A stretch of 64,000 bases of DNA from Accumulibacter phosphatis (GTDB taxonomy: Bacteria; Pseudomonadota; Gammaproteobacteria; Burkholderiales; Rhodocyclaceae): the NCBI RefSeq assembly GCF_000024165.1, contig NC_013194.1, positions 3,782,001 through 3,846,000 on the forward strand. Direction: 5' to 3'. Made by a program: the position numbers and the translations under genes. The stretch's first letter is position 1. Each line of letters begins with the position of its first letter. Positions 51,880-61,143 of this stretch are shown piece by piece. Under the pieces are notes generated by a model that saw only the letters and a list, made by a program, of their open reading frames with translations, searched no databases and was not told the DNA's origin.

Positions 51880-52206
51880 ATGAGCGAACACATCCATCAC
51901 GTCACAGACGACAACTTCGGTATCGATGTACTGCAATCCGACCAACCGGTTCTCGTCGACTACTGGGCCGAATGGTGCGGTCCATGCAAGATGATTGCGC
52001 CACTCCTCGACGACATCGCCAGCGACTATGCCGGACGGCTGAAGGTGGTCAAGTTGAACATCGACGACAATCAGAAGACCCCGGCCAGCTACGGGATCCG
52101 CGGCATTCCGACGCTGATGTTGTTCAAGAACGGGAATGTCGAAGCCACCAAGGTTGGCGCGCTGTCGCGGTCACAACTGATCACCTTCATTGACAGCAAT
52201 CTGTAA
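51880..52206 (+). CDS. trxA: thioredoxin 1
   Basis: A 108-residue cytosolic disulfide reductase. The active site is WAEWCGPCKMIAPLLDDIA, with Asp (VLVDYWAEW) and cis-Pro (GIRGIPTLMLFKNG) in their usual places. Length matches E. coli TrxA. It lies upstream of rho on the same strand with a 189-bp spacer, the trxA-rho order seen in many proteobacteria. Confidence 0.97.
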   Translation: MSEHIHHVTDDNFGIDVLQSDQPVLVDYWAEWCGPCKMIAPLLDDIASDYAGRLKVVKLNIDDNQKTPASYGIRGIPTLMLFKNGNVEATKVGALSRSQLITFIDSNL

Positions 52207-52395
52207 AGTCGTTACCCTCCGCCTGCAGGTTCGATGGGACGGCACCTGACCCATCGCGAACCACAAACCCGCGCAGAACCTTCAGGCGTCCTCCCCCCAT
52301 AGTTGTTCCCGCCCGGTCCGAGGCAATTTTTCAGCACGTGTTTTCGTCGCGGCTCCCGCCGCCCGCCTGGCCCTTCCCTTCTTCGTCTTCAGCAC

Positions 52396-53652
52396 ATGCA
52401 CCTATCCGAACTCAAGGCACTCCATGTAAGCCAGCTTCTCGACATGGCCATCACCAATAACGTCGAAGGAGCAAACCGGCTGCGCAAGCACGAACTCATC
52501 TTCGCGTTGCTCAAGAATCAGGCCAGGAAAGGCGAGACCATCTTCGGCGATGGCACCCTGGAGACGCTATCCGATGGATTTGGCTTCCTGCGCTCCCCGG
52601 ACACCTCGTACCTCGCCAGCACCGACGACATCTACGTCAGCCCGAGCCAGATCAGGCGTTTCAATCTGCATACCGGTGACACGATCGAGGGTGAGATCCG
52701 TACGCCGAAGGACGGTGAGCGGTATTTCGCTCTGGTCAAGGTCGACAAGATCAATGGCGAGGCCCCGGAGGCGTCGAAGAACAAGATTCTCTTCGAGAAC
52801 CTGACGCCCCTGCACCCCTCCGAACACCTCAAGCTCGAACGCGACATCCGGGGCGAAGAGAACATTACCAGTCGCATCGTCGACATCATCGCACCCATCG
52901 GCAAAGGCCAGCGAGGTCTGCTTGTCGCCAGCCCAAAGAGCGGCAAGACCGTGATGATGCAACACATCGCACACGCCATCACCACCAACCACCCGGACGT
53001 CACCCTGATCGTGCTGCTGATCGACGAACGCCCCGAAGAAGTTACGGAAATGACGCGCTCGGTCCGTGGTGAAGTCGTCGCTTCGACCTTTGACGAACCG
53101 GCGACCCGTCATGTTCAGGTGGCCGAAATGGTCATTGAGAAAGCCAAACGCCTGATCGAACACAAGCGCGATGTGGTCATCCTGCTCGACTCGATCACGC
53201 GCCTGGCACGCGCTTACAACACCGTGCAACCAGCCTCCGGCAAGGTCCTCACCGGTGGCGTCGATGCCAACGCTCTCCAGAAGCCAAAGCGCTTCTTTGG
53301 TGCGGCACGGAACATCGAGGAAGGCGGCTCGCTAACCATCATCGCCACTGCGCTCATCGATACCGGCAGCCGCATGGACGACGTCATCTACGAGGAGTTC
53401 AAGGGCACGGGCAACATGGAGATCCACCTTGATCGTCGAATGGCCGAGAAAAGGGTCTACCCGGCGATCAACGTCAACCGGTCCGGCACCCGCCGCGAGG
53501 AACTCCTGCTCAAGCCGGACGTCCTGCAAAAGATGTGGGTTTTGCGCAAGCTCCTGTACAACATGGATGATCTGGAAGCAATGGAGTTCCTGCTCGACAA
53601 GATCAAGGCCACCAAGAACAACGGCGAGTTCTTCGACTCGATGCGCCGCTGA
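52396..53652 (+). CDS. rho: transcription termination factor Rho
   Basis: A 418-residue hexameric RNA helicase/ATPase. MHLSELKALHVSQLLDMA starts the N-terminal helical domain. GDGTLETLSDGFGFLRSPDTSYLASTDDIYVSPSQI is the OB-fold primary RNA site. Walker A is SPKSGKTVMMQHIA and Walker B IVLLIDERPEEVTEM, with GGVDANALQKPKRFFGAARNIEEGGSL (secondary RNA site loop) after it. ATG 52396 matches the family start. The open frame upstream to 52303 was rejected. Confidence 0.97.
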   Translation: MHLSELKALHVSQLLDMAITNNVEGANRLRKHELIFALLKNQARKGETIFGDGTLETLSDGFGFLRSPDTSYLASTDDIYVSPSQIRRFNLHTGDTIEGEIRTPKDGERYFALVKVDKINGEAPEASKNKILFENLTPLHPSEHLKLERDIRGEENITSRIVDIIAPIGKGQRGLLVASPKSGKTVMMQHIAHAITTNHPDVTLIVLLIDERPEEVTEMTRSVRGEVVASTFDEPATRHVQVAEMVIEKAKRLIEHKRDVVILLDSITRLARAYNTVQPASGKVLTGGVDANALQKPKRFFGAARNIEEGGSLTIIATALIDTGSRMDDVIYEEFKGTGNMEIHLDRRMAEKRVYPAINVNRSGTRREELLLKPDVLQKMWVLRKLLYNMDDLEAMEFLLDKIKATKNNGEFFDSMRR

Positions 53653-53744
53653 GCGGTAGCGCCATCGCTGCCCGTTCCTCGTCGGCCAAGGAAGCCGACG
53701 CAGTCGGCAACTTTTCTGCCACGACTCGCAATTGCAGATGCGAC

Positions 53745-53770
53745 AAAAATCGCCGATAATCGGGATTTTT
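53745..53770 (+). terminator. possible intrinsic terminator after rho
   Basis: AAAAATC pairs with GATTTTT and, past a bulged G, CCGA pairs with TCGG around a 3-base loop, with the T5 run forming the last strand. It lies 93 bases past the rho stop and 74 before rpmE. Confidence 0.5.
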
Positions 53771-53843
53771 CTCAGGGCGCCATGTCCCGGCTGTCAACGC
53801 CTGACGATGGGCCGCCTGATTCAACATACAGGAAAAGCACCAG

Positions 53844-54059
53844 ATGAAAGCCAACGTCCACCCCGCCTATAACGAAATCACGGTGACATGCTCCTGCGGC
53901 AACACCTTCACCACCCGGTCGACGATGAAGAAGGCTCTGCATGTCGAAGTGTGCGCAGCTTGCCATCCCTTTTACACCGGCAAGCAGAAGATCATCGACA
54001 CGGCCGGGCGAGTCGAAAAGTTCAACCAGAAGTACGGGGCCATTCGCAAGTCGGCTTGA
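53844..54059 (+). CDS. rpmE: 50S ribosomal protein L31 (zinc-binding type)
   Basis: A 71-residue ribosomal protein. It starts MKANVHPAYNEITVTCSCG and has the zinc-ligand cysteines CSCG and CAACHPFYTGKQK, so it is the C+ form rather than the zinc-free YkgM paralogue. The acidic/basic tail FNQKYGAIRKSA is typical. Followed by a strong intrinsic terminator. Confidence 0.98.
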   Translation: MKANVHPAYNEITVTCSCGNTFTTRSTMKKALHVEVCAACHPFYTGKQKIIDTAGRVEKFNQKYGAIRKSA

Positions 54060-54094
54060 GCCGGCCCGCTAGGCCGACAGGAGTCGATAGAGAA

Positions 54095-54117
54095 GGCAGC
54101 CCCGCGGCTGCCTTTTT
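54095..54117 (+). terminator. intrinsic terminator of rpmE
   Basis: GGCAGCC and GGCTGCC form a perfect 7-bp stem around CCGC, followed directly by TTTTT, 36 bases after the rpmE stop. Confidence 0.9.
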
Positions 54118-54160
54118 CGTTTCGCTCGCATAGCCAGCGCGCCCGCCACACCCACTGCAG

Positions 54161-55813
54161 ATGCCAGCACACCCGGAGCATCCCCGCTTCAAGGGAATTC
54201 CGCTGCCGCCCAGCGGCTGGACCCTGGCGGTGCTGCTCGCCCTCTACATCTTCACCGGTCTGGTCGGCCACGACCCCTGGAAGAACGACGACGCCCTGAC
54301 CATCGGCATAGTCCACGACATCGTCGCGAACGGTAACTGGCTAACGCCTGGCCTTGCCGGCCGTCCCTATCCCGACGCCCCCCTCTATTATTGGGTGGCG
54401 GCAGCCAGCAGCCACGTGTTTTCCTGGTTGCTCCCGGTACATGCGGGAGCCCGCTTGGCCAGCGGCCTATGCACCCTGCTCGCACTTGCTTTCATACTGC
54501 TCGCGGCACGCGAACTGCATGGCCGCGAGGCAGCGCCGGCCGCACCGCTACTGCTGGCCGGCAGCATTGGTTTCCTTTTCCACGCGCACGAAGCGCAGCC
54601 GATGCTCGCTGCCTTGACGGCGCACACCGCCGCCTACTGGGGGCTCTTCCTGCTCGGCCGAAAGCCTGTCGCGGGCGCCTGCTACTTTGGTTCGGCACTG
54701 GGACTCGGCTTTCTTGCCAACGGCCTGCCCCCCATGTTGCCGCTCGTGCCACTGGCCGCCTTCGTCGTCTGGCGATCGGAAAAGCGGCAACAAGCGGCGC
54801 TACTGCTCGTCGGTTCGCTGCTCCTGGCCGCCGCTCTTGGCGGCGCATGGCTGATCGCCTTGCTGGCAAACTCACCTGACTACCTGGCGGCCTTCTGGCG
54901 AAGCGAGTCGACACAACTGCACGCCAGCGCCCAACCTCTCGTCAACCTGTGGGGCCTCGTGATGATGCTCCCATGGTACGCTTGGCCCGCCTTTCCCCTG
55001 GCCGGCTGGACGCTCTGGGCAAAGCGCCGCCAATTTACGACGCGGCCACTGGCTCTGCCGGTGGTTGCCTTCCTGATGGTACTTCTGGGCGTCAGCTACT
55101 GCTTTGGCGCGCGCAGCGCGCCTGCCTTGCTGTTGCTGCCGCCACTGGTGCTGCTCGCCGTTCCCGGCATCACCTCCCTGCGGCGCGGCGCCGCGAACGC
55201 CTTCGACTGGTTCGGCATGATCACCTTCAGCGTCTTCGCCGGAGTCGTCTGGGTTGCGTGGTGCGCGACGGTGTTCGGCTGGCCGGAAAGGCTCGCCCGT
55301 CAGGCCAGCCGACTCGAGCCAGGTTTCATCGGTCACTTGAGCATCCCCGCTGTCGGCCTCGCCCTGTTCGGGACTGCCGTCTGGTGCTGGCTGATCGCCA
55401 CCAGTCCGCGCTCGCCAATGCGTGGGATCATGCACTGGATGGCTGGCCTGACCCTGTTCTGGCTGTTGACTGCGACACTGCTGATGCCGTGGGTAGACCA
55501 CGGGAAGACCTACCGACCGGTGTCGGCATCGCTCGCCAGAGCCTTGCCCGAGACGCGCAATTGCATCGCCAGTACCAATGTTGCCGACTCCATTCTCGCT
55601 TCTCTCGACTACTTTGACGGAATACGCACGCTCACCACCCGGTCGGAAGCCGGTCTCGACTGTGACTGGCTACTGATGCATGGCCTGCCCAGGGACAAGG
55701 GTGCGATCGCCGCTGGCGGCTGGCGGAAGGTGTGGGAGGGCGGACGCCCCAGCGACCGGCGTGACGCCGAAAAACTGCAACTCTACCGGCGTGACGTAAG
55801 AAAAGCGCCATAG
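54161..55813 (+). CDS. ArnT/PMT-like membrane glycosyltransferase (GT83 type)
   Basis: A 550-residue integral-membrane protein with 10-12 helices and a soluble C-terminal domain. The first periplasmic loop reads GHDPWKNDDALTIGIVHDIV then NGNWLTPGLAGRPYPDAPLYYW, parallel to DE(A/G)RY ... W(L)TP ... KP-L-YW in ArnT. The acidic pair is therefore present, but the R-Y is replaced by DDA. The last 110 residues (RNCIASTNVADSILASL ... EKLQLYRRDVRKAP) form the periplasmic domain. It likely uses a polyprenyl-phosphate sugar donor, and the acceptor may be lipid A, a glycan or a protein. It is a distant paralogue of arnT at 11.5 kb, outside any sugar operon. Confidence 0.8.
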   Translation: MPAHPEHPRFKGIPLPPSGWTLAVLLALYIFTGLVGHDPWKNDDALTIGIVHDIVANGNWLTPGLAGRPYPDAPLYYWVAAASSHVFSWLLPVHAGARLASGLCTLLALAFILLAARELHGREAAPAAPLLLAGSIGFLFHAHEAQPMLAALTAHTAAYWGLFLLGRKPVAGACYFGSALGLGFLANGLPPMLPLVPLAAFVVWRSEKRQQAALLLVGSLLLAAALGGAWLIALLANSPDYLAAFWRSESTQLHASAQPLVNLWGLVMMLPWYAWPAFPLAGWTLWAKRRQFTTRPLALPVVAFLMVLLGVSYCFGARSAPALLLLPPLVLLAVPGITSLRRGAANAFDWFGMITFSVFAGVVWVAWCATVFGWPERLARQASRLEPGFIGHLSIPAVGLALFGTAVWCWLIATSPRSPMRGIMHWMAGLTLFWLLTATLLMPWVDHGKTYRPVSASLARALPETRNCIASTNVADSILASLDYFDGIRTLTTRSEAGLDCDWLLMHGLPRDKGAIAAGGWRKVWEGGRPSDRRDAEKLQLYRRDVRKAP

Positions 55814-55857
55814 CTCGCCGGTTGAGGGGGGGTTCGCCGGCAGCGGGCGCTACTTGC

Positions 55858-56403
55858 TCAGAGCCTGATGAAATGCTCGCGGTAGTATTTCAGTTCCTCG
55901 ATGGATTCCCGGATGTCGCCAAGCGCCGTGTGATCCGCCTTCTTGACGAAACCTTTCGCCAATTCCGGCTTCCAGCGCCGACACAATTCCTTCAGCGTGC
56001 TCACGTCAAGGTTGCGATAGTGAAACCAGGCCTCGAACTGCGGCAAGTACTTCACCATGAAGCGGCGATCCTGCCCGACCGAGTTGCCGCAGAGCGGGCT
56101 GCTTGCCTGCGGAACCCATTCCTGAACGAAGGCCAGCGCTGCTGCTTCGACTGCCACCTCGTCGAGTGCGGACACGCGGACCCGCTCAATCAGTCCCGAG
56201 CGACCGTGCGTCTTCCGGTTCCACTCATCCATCGCATCCAGACAGGTGTCGTCCTGATGGATGACCCATGCGGGCGACTCGGCAAGCGTCGCGAGTTGAC
56301 CGTCGGTAATGACGATGGCCAGCTCGATGATCCGCTCGCGCTCCGGATCAAGACCGGTCATTTCCATGTCCAGCCAAACGAGGTGATTCGCATCCTGTGC
56401 CAT
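55858..56403 (-). CDS. orn: oligoribonuclease
   Basis: A 181-residue DEDDh 3'-5' exoribonuclease that finishes RNA decay and degrades pGpG from c-di-GMP turnover. LVWLDMEMTGLDPERERIIELA (D-x-E), PLCGNSVGQDRRFMVKYLP (D) and KKADHTALGDIRESIEELKYYR (H-x4-D) are the catalytic motifs. ATG 56403 gives the normal N-terminus. Divergent from the Ste24-type protease, with 44 bases between start codons. Confidence 0.97.
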   Translation of the reverse strand: MAQDANHLVWLDMEMTGLDPERERIIELAIVITDGQLATLAESPAWVIHQDDTCLDAMDEWNRKTHGRSGLIERVRVSALDEVAVEAAALAFVQEWVPQASSPLCGNSVGQDRRFMVKYLPQFEAWFHYRNLDVSTLKELCRRWKPELAKGFVKKADHTALGDIRESIEELKYYREHFIRL

Positions 56404-56447
56404 ATAATCCGTCTGAACCTTGAAAAGCAGTATTGTGTCACAGACCC

Positions 56448-57686
56448 ATGGACAACATTCTGACTCTCGCCTTTCTTGCCGCCCTGTTGGTAATGTCCGC
56501 CTTGCGCCTCTGGCTGGCACGCCGTCAGATTTCGTACGTCAGCGCGCACCGAGAGAAGGTTCCCCCCGGATTTGCTGAACGGATCGCACTTGGCGCGCAT
56601 CAGAAGGCTGCTGACTACACCGTGGCACGCACCCACTTCGGTCGTGCAGGCCTTGTCGCCGAGGTCGCCGTCCTGCTCGCCCTCACCCTCGGTGGCGGCC
56701 TCCAGGCGCTGCACGACTTCTGGTCGACGCGACTCGACGGCCTCGTCTACGGCGTGGTCGTGATTTTCAGCGTCATCGCCATTTCCGGACTCCTCGATCT
56801 GCCGCTCGCGCTCTATCGTCAGTTCGTCATCGAAGAGAAGTTTGGCTTCAACCGCATGACGCTCGGACTCTTTCTTGTCGACCTGGTGAAGCAGTTGGCT
56901 CTGGGCATCCTCATCGGGACGCCAGTGTTGCTCGCCGTGCTCTGGCTGATGGAGAGAATGGGTAGCCTGTGGTGGCTCTACGTTTGGGTCTTCTGGTGCG
57001 CTTTCAATCTGCTGATGCTGTTCGTCTATCCGACCTGGATCGCGCCCCTGTTCAACAAGTTCGCACCACTCGACGACGCCGGGCTGAGAGAACGCATCGA
57101 GGCGCTGCTGACGCGCTGCGGCTTCGCCAGTTCGGGACTCTTCGTGATGGACGGGTCGAAGCGATCCAACCACGGAAACGCGTATTTCACCGGCTTCGGC
57201 AAGACGAAGCGCATTGTCTTCTTCGACACGCTGCTCTGCCGCCTGCAAGCTGCGGAGGTGGAAGCGGTGCTCGCGCACGAACTTGGCCATTTCAGCCACC
57301 GACACGTGCTCAAGCGAATCGGCATGCTCTTTGCGCTGTCGCTGGCCTTTCTCGCCCTCCTCGGCCAACTGATCGATGCCCCCTGGTTCTATGGCGGCCT
57401 GGGACTGGTCACCGGAAATACGGCACTCGGGCTCGTGCTTTTCTTCCTGGTCGGGCCCGTTTTCGCTTTCCTGCTGACGCCGCTGCTCAGCCTCCTGTCG
57501 CGCCGCGACGAGTTTGCAGCCGACCGCTACGCGGCCGAGAACGCCTCGGCCGAACAGTTGGCAAGCGCGCTGGTAAAGCTCTACGAAGACAACGCCGCAA
57601 CCTTGACTCCCGACCCGCTACACTCGCTGTTCTACGACTCGCATCCGCCCGCCGCCCTGCGTATCGCCCGCCTGCAGGCGGCCTGA
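56448..57686 (+). CDS. M48 family membrane zinc protease (Ste24-like)
   Basis: A 412-residue integral-membrane metalloprotease. Several N-terminal helices (NILTLAFLAALLVMSALRLWL ... DLPLALYRQFVIEEKFGFNRMT) are followed by the active site VEAVLAHELGHFSHRHVLKR, with HELGH binding zinc and a downstream Glu in RRDEFAADRYAAENA completing it. The C-terminal PLHSLFYDSHPPAALRI is the Ste24 signature. Bacterial homologues act in membrane-protein quality control. CAAX processing is unlikely in bacteria. ATG 56448 is preferred to the TTG at 56433. Confidence 0.92.
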   Translation: MDNILTLAFLAALLVMSALRLWLARRQISYVSAHREKVPPGFAERIALGAHQKAADYTVARTHFGRAGLVAEVAVLLALTLGGGLQALHDFWSTRLDGLVYGVVVIFSVIAISGLLDLPLALYRQFVIEEKFGFNRMTLGLFLVDLVKQLALGILIGTPVLLAVLWLMERMGSLWWLYVWVFWCAFNLLMLFVYPTWIAPLFNKFAPLDDAGLRERIEALLTRCGFASSGLFVMDGSKRSNHGNAYFTGFGKTKRIVFFDTLLCRLQAAEVEAVLAHELGHFSHRHVLKRIGMLFALSLAFLALLGQLIDAPWFYGGLGLVTGNTALGLVLFFLVGPVFAFLLTPLLSLLSRRDEFAADRYAAENASAEQLASALVKLYEDNAATLTPDPLHSLFYDSHPPAALRIARLQAA

Positions 57687-57709
57687 ACCGAGCACCGGAG
57701 ACCTCGACC

Positions 57710-58051
57710 ATGAACACCGAACCGTCGCTTGCCCTCGAACACTGCCGTCCCTTGCGCGGCAGCCAGCACTTGCTTGATCCAGGCCAGGCAAATGCCCTGC
57801 TCGGATCGCTACCCGGCTGGAGCATTGCCGACACCGGCGTTCTCCGGAAGGATTTCACCTTTCCCAGCTATGCTGCCACGCTGCTCTTCGTCAACACCGT
57901 GGCCTGGCTGGCTGAACGTCAGAACCACCATCCCGACCTGGAAGTCGGCTACGGTCGGGTCAGGGTAAGTTACAGCACGCATGACGTCGGCGGCCTGTCG
58001 CGAAACGACTTCATCTGTGCTGCCCACGTCGAGGCACTGGCAGGAACTTGA
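57710..58051 (+). CDS. phhB: pterin-4a-carbinolamine dehydratase
   Basis: A 113-residue enzyme recycling 4a-hydroxytetrahydrobiopterin. The family core is visible: LLGSLPGWSIADTGVLRKDFTF, FVNTVAWLAERQNHHPDLEVGYGRVRVSYSTHDVGGLSRND. The paired histidines (NHHPD) form the active site. No phenylalanine hydroxylase is adjacent, so it may serve another pterin process. It overlaps the rsgA start by four bases (TTGA). Confidence 0.9.
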   Translation: MNTEPSLALEHCRPLRGSQHLLDPGQANALLGSLPGWSIADTGVLRKDFTFPSYAATLLFVNTVAWLAERQNHHPDLEVGYGRVRVSYSTHDVGGLSRNDFICAAHVEALAGT

Positions 58052-58914
58052 GACGCGCGGGCACCGTCGTCGCCGCGTATGGCCGACAGTATCGGGTGGA
58101 GTTGGCCGACGGTACGACGCTGCTCTGCTTTCCGCGCGGCAAGAAGAGCGAACTCGCCTGCGGCGACCAGGTGATCGTGCAGCCGACAAATGCCGCCCAA
58201 GGCGTAGTCAGCTCATTCGAGCCGCGCAAGACCCTGCTCTACCGCTCCGACAAGTTCAGGCAAAAACTGATTGCCGCCAACGTCACACAGATCGTCATCG
58301 TCGTCGCCACCGAGCCGCCATTTTCCGATGAGTTGCTCACACGTTGCATCGTCGCCGCGGAAACCCAGGGGATCCGGGTCGTGATCGTGCTCAACAAGTG
58401 TGATCTTGCCGGTCTTGTGGCCAGCGCCGCGAGGACACTGGCGCCATTCGAGAAACTGGGGTATCCGGTGCTGAAGCTCTGCGCCCGCACCGAGAGCGCG
58501 CTCCTGCTGCCTTGTCTGGAAGAGCAAACGAGTTTGTTGATCGGCCAGTCCGGAATGGGCAAGTCGACCCTGATCAATGCCCTGATTCCCGGCGCCAAAG
58601 CGTCAACCTGCGAGATCTCGCAAGCCCTCAACGCGGGCAAGCACACCACGACACACACCAGACTCTATCACCTTGACGCCAGATCCGCGCTGGTTGACTC
58701 ACCGGGGCTGATGGCTTTCGGCCTGCGCCATCTGTCGGCGGACGAGCTGGCGCAGGCGTTCATCGAGTTCCGCCCGCTGCTCGGCCGATGTCGTTTCCGC
58801 GACTGCCGCCATAATCGGGAACCGGACTGCAGCCTCCACGCGGCACTCGACCAAGGCGACATCGACCCGCGGCGCTTCGCCGCATTCCGCTCACTCTGTG
58901 CCGAAATCGGCTAA
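58048..58914 (+). CDS. rsgA: ribosome small-subunit-dependent GTPase A
   Basis: A 288-residue circularly permuted GTPase assisting late 30S maturation. The OB-fold N-terminus (AGTVVAAYGRQYRVELADG) is followed by permuted G motifs, G4 VLNKCDLAG, G1 LIGQSGMGKSTLINALI and G3 ALVDSPGLMAFGL, and a C-terminal zinc knuckle CRFRDCRHNREPDCSL. The start is TTG at 58048, overlapping the pterin dehydratase stop, and length supports it. A TTG start linked by overlap implies translational coupling. Confidence 0.95.
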   Translation: MRRAGTVVAAYGRQYRVELADGTTLLCFPRGKKSELACGDQVIVQPTNAAQGVVSSFEPRKTLLYRSDKFRQKLIAANVTQIVIVVATEPPFSDELLTRCIVAAETQGIRVVIVLNKCDLAGLVASAARTLAPFEKLGYPVLKLCARTESALLLPCLEEQTSLLIGQSGMGKSTLINALIPGAKASTCEISQALNAGKHTTTHTRLYHLDARSALVDSPGLMAFGLRHLSADELAQAFIEFRPLLGRCRFRDCRHNREPDCSLHAALDQGDIDPRRFAAFRSLCAEIG

Positions 58915-58932
58915 CACGACAGGACATCTCCG

Positions 58933-59211
58933 ATGAGCGACATCAACATTCGCCGCCAACATGGCAAGACCCGCGCCGACGCCCGCAGCTCAGCTGAACA
59001 CATGGCCTCCGAGTTGAAGGAGGAGTTCGACCTGGACTACGCCTGGAACGGCGATGTCATGCGGTTCAAGCGGCCCGGGCTTACCGGCGAACTGTCGCTC
59101 GACGACAGCGAAGTCACCCTCCACATCCACCTCGGATTCCTGCTCTTTGCGCTCAAGCCGACCATAGAGCGTGAGGTTCACAGATTCTTCGACGAGAACT
59201 TCCCGACCTGA
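58933..59211 (+). CDS. polyhydroxyalkanoic acid system family protein
   Basis: A 92-residue protein of the PHA-granule-region family (PF09650 type): MSDINIRRQHGKTRADARSSAEHMA begins it, with RFKRPGLTGELSLDDSEVTLHIHLGFLLFALKPTIE and FFDENFPT ending it. Members occur near PHA genes and may associate with granules, though biochemical data are thin. Here it follows rsgA and precedes storage-lipid genes. Start ATG 58933 with AGGA upstream. Confidence 0.85.
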   Translation: MSDINIRRQHGKTRADARSSAEHMASELKEEFDLDYAWNGDVMRFKRPGLTGELSLDDSEVTLHIHLGFLLFALKPTIEREVHRFFDENFPT

Positions 59212-59244
59212 ACACGCCGGAGCGCAAGCGCGGCGGGAAGGGCG

Positions 59245-59505
59245 TCAACCGCCGAGCAGCCTGTCGACGAGGGAGACGTACTCGTGCATCGCGTCGTCGG
59301 AAGCTGTTCCCTTGAGCGCAGCCCAGGCATCGTACTTGGCGCGACCAACCATGTCGGTAAACCCGGGCCGTCGGCCGTCTACATCACCGTCGCTCGCCTG
59401 CTTGTAAAGCGCGTAAAGCCTGAGCAAGGTGGCATTGTCCGGACGCTCGCGCAAGGTCTTGGAACGGGCAACAGCCGTCTCGAACTGGGCGTGTAGATCG
59501 CTCAT
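59245..59505 (-). CDS. acyl-CoA-binding protein
   Basis: An 86-residue four-helix ACBP: LHAQFETAVARSKTLRERPDNATLLRLYALYKQASDGDVDG, with the YxxYKQA signature, and AKYDAWAALKGTASDDAMHEYV, the KxxAW motif. It buffers long-chain acyl-CoA in the cytosol. It is divergent from the wax-ester synthase (79 bases between starts) and close to a PHA protein, fitting storage-lipid metabolism. It is convergent with the PHA-system gene. Confidence 0.93.
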   Translation of the reverse strand: MSDLHAQFETAVARSKTLRERPDNATLLRLYALYKQASDGDVDGRRPGFTDMVGRAKYDAWAALKGTASDDAMHEYVSLVDRLLGG

Positions 59506-59584
59506 GAAAAACTCCTCCGGTCGATGATGCGATGAAATGACTTGCTATTATATGAGCTTGCCATTTCCTCCGGGAGCAGACGCC

Positions 59585-61078
59585 ATGAGTTCGCGCGAAC
59601 CGATGTCCCACGTCGACACGGCCTGGCTGCGCATGGACCGGCCCGAGAACCTGATGCAGATCCTCGGTGTGATGCTGTTCAGGGGCCGCATTGACGCTGA
59701 GCGCTTCAAGCGTACGGTCGCCCTGCGGCTGCGCCGATACCGACGCTTCCAGCAGATCGCGATACTCGATGCGGAAGGTGCGTGGTGGGTCGATGATCCC
59801 GACTTCGACATCGATGCACACGTCCGTCATTCGCTGCTCCCCGCCCCCTGCGGCAAAGCGGAGTTGCAGAAGTTCGTTGCCGAGATGGCCAGCACGCCGC
59901 TCAACCCGGCGCGACCGCGCTGGGAATTCAACCTCGTCGACACCGCCAAAGGCAACTCGGCACTGGTCGTCCGCATCCACCACGCGATTGCCGACGGTAT
60001 CGCCCTGATTGGCGTCATCAACTCGCTCACCGACGAGCGCGCCAACGCTCGCGAGGATGGCGGACCGGAGGCGGAGACGGACGCCAGCGCGCTTGCCGCG
60101 AGAGACACTGACGAGCATCAGGGCGACGCTGGCGACCCGTTCTGGCGATTGGTTCTCGAACCGCTCAGCGACGTCGCCCTGGCCTCGATCCGCGTGGGCG
60201 GCCATCTCTGGGGTCACTACCTCGGCTTGCGTCAGGATCCGGGAACGCTGCGCGATTACGCGCGCTTTGCCGGAGCGATCGCCCAGGAAGTCGGCAAACT
60301 CGCGCTGCTTCCCAGCGACAGCGTCACACGCTTCAAAGGCAAGGCCGGCACGGTCAAACGCGTGGCCTGGTCCGAGCCCATCTCGCTCGCAGACATCAAG
60401 GCCGTCGGCAAAGTTCTCGGCTGCTCGGTGAACGACACGCTGCTCTCCTCGGTTGGCGGCGCCCTGCGTAGCTACCTCGCGGCGCAAGGCGATGCGGTGG
60501 GCCGGGCCGAGATTCGCGTCATGGTTCCGGTCAATCTGCGGACAGCCAGCGACATCGGCGAGCTCGGCAACCATTTTGGCCTCGTCACCCTCGAACTACC
60601 GATCGGTATCGAGAATCCCCTCGCCCGGCTCTACGCGACACGCGCCAGGATGGCAGCATTGAAGGGCTCGCATCAGGCGATGCTGACCTTCTCGCTCATC
60701 GGCGCGGCAGGCATGGCGCCAAAATTCGTGCAGGACAAGGTACTCAACCAACTTGCGGACAAGACGACAGCGGTGATGACCAACGTCCCCGGCTTTCAGC
60801 AGGGCCGCTTCTTTGCCGGCAGCCGGATCGAGCAACAGATGGTGTGGGTTCCGCAAGCGGGCGAAATCGGCATGGGCGTCAGCATTCTTTCCTACGACGG
60901 CCGCGTGCAATTCGGACTGATCACCGACAAGAACATGGTCGATGACCCCGAGAAAATCGTTGGCCGCTTTGCCGACGAGTTCGAGAAACTCCTCTGGCTG
61001 GTCCTTCTCGAACCCTGGGATCGGCTTGGCTGGCCGGAGGCAGTGGAAGAAGACATGCTCGCCCTGGCCGGAGCCTGA
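59585..61078 (+). CDS. wax ester synthase / acyl-CoA:diacylglycerol acyltransferase
   Basis: A 497-residue WS/DGAT-family enzyme esterifying acyl-CoA with fatty alcohols or diacylglycerol. The catalytic HHxxxDG is IHHAIADGIAL (residues 132-138). Other family blocks present are PLNPARPRWEFNLVDT, NDTLLSSVGGALRSYL, VMVPVNLRT and a TNVPGFQQ block near the end. GGGAG precedes ATG 59585. The open frame extends to an ATG at 59537 and a TATTAT-like sequence there may be promoter. Main gene of the local lipid-storage group. Confidence 0.92.
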   Translation: MSSREPMSHVDTAWLRMDRPENLMQILGVMLFRGRIDAERFKRTVALRLRRYRRFQQIAILDAEGAWWVDDPDFDIDAHVRHSLLPAPCGKAELQKFVAEMASTPLNPARPRWEFNLVDTAKGNSALVVRIHHAIADGIALIGVINSLTDERANAREDGGPEAETDASALAARDTDEHQGDAGDPFWRLVLEPLSDVALASIRVGGHLWGHYLGLRQDPGTLRDYARFAGAIAQEVGKLALLPSDSVTRFKGKAGTVKRVAWSEPISLADIKAVGKVLGCSVNDTLLSSVGGALRSYLAAQGDAVGRAEIRVMVPVNLRTASDIGELGNHFGLVTLELPIGIENPLARLYATRARMAALKGSHQAMLTFSLIGAAGMAPKFVQDKVLNQLADKTTAVMTNVPGFQQGRFFAGSRIEQQMVWVPQAGEIGMGVSILSYDGRVQFGLITDKNMVDDPEKIVGRFADEFEKLLWLVLLEPWDRLGWPEAVEEDMLALAGA

Positions 61079-61143
61079 CGACCCCGCGGGCACCCTGTCC
61101 AACCCGGCGCGGCAGCGGACGGCGCGCACGCGCGGGGTGACAG

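Noticed and set aside
61081..61138. ACCCCGCG ... CGCGGGGT as a terminator after the wax-ester synthase
   Set aside because: The arms are separated by 42 bases and there is no T-run, so a functional terminator is not supported.
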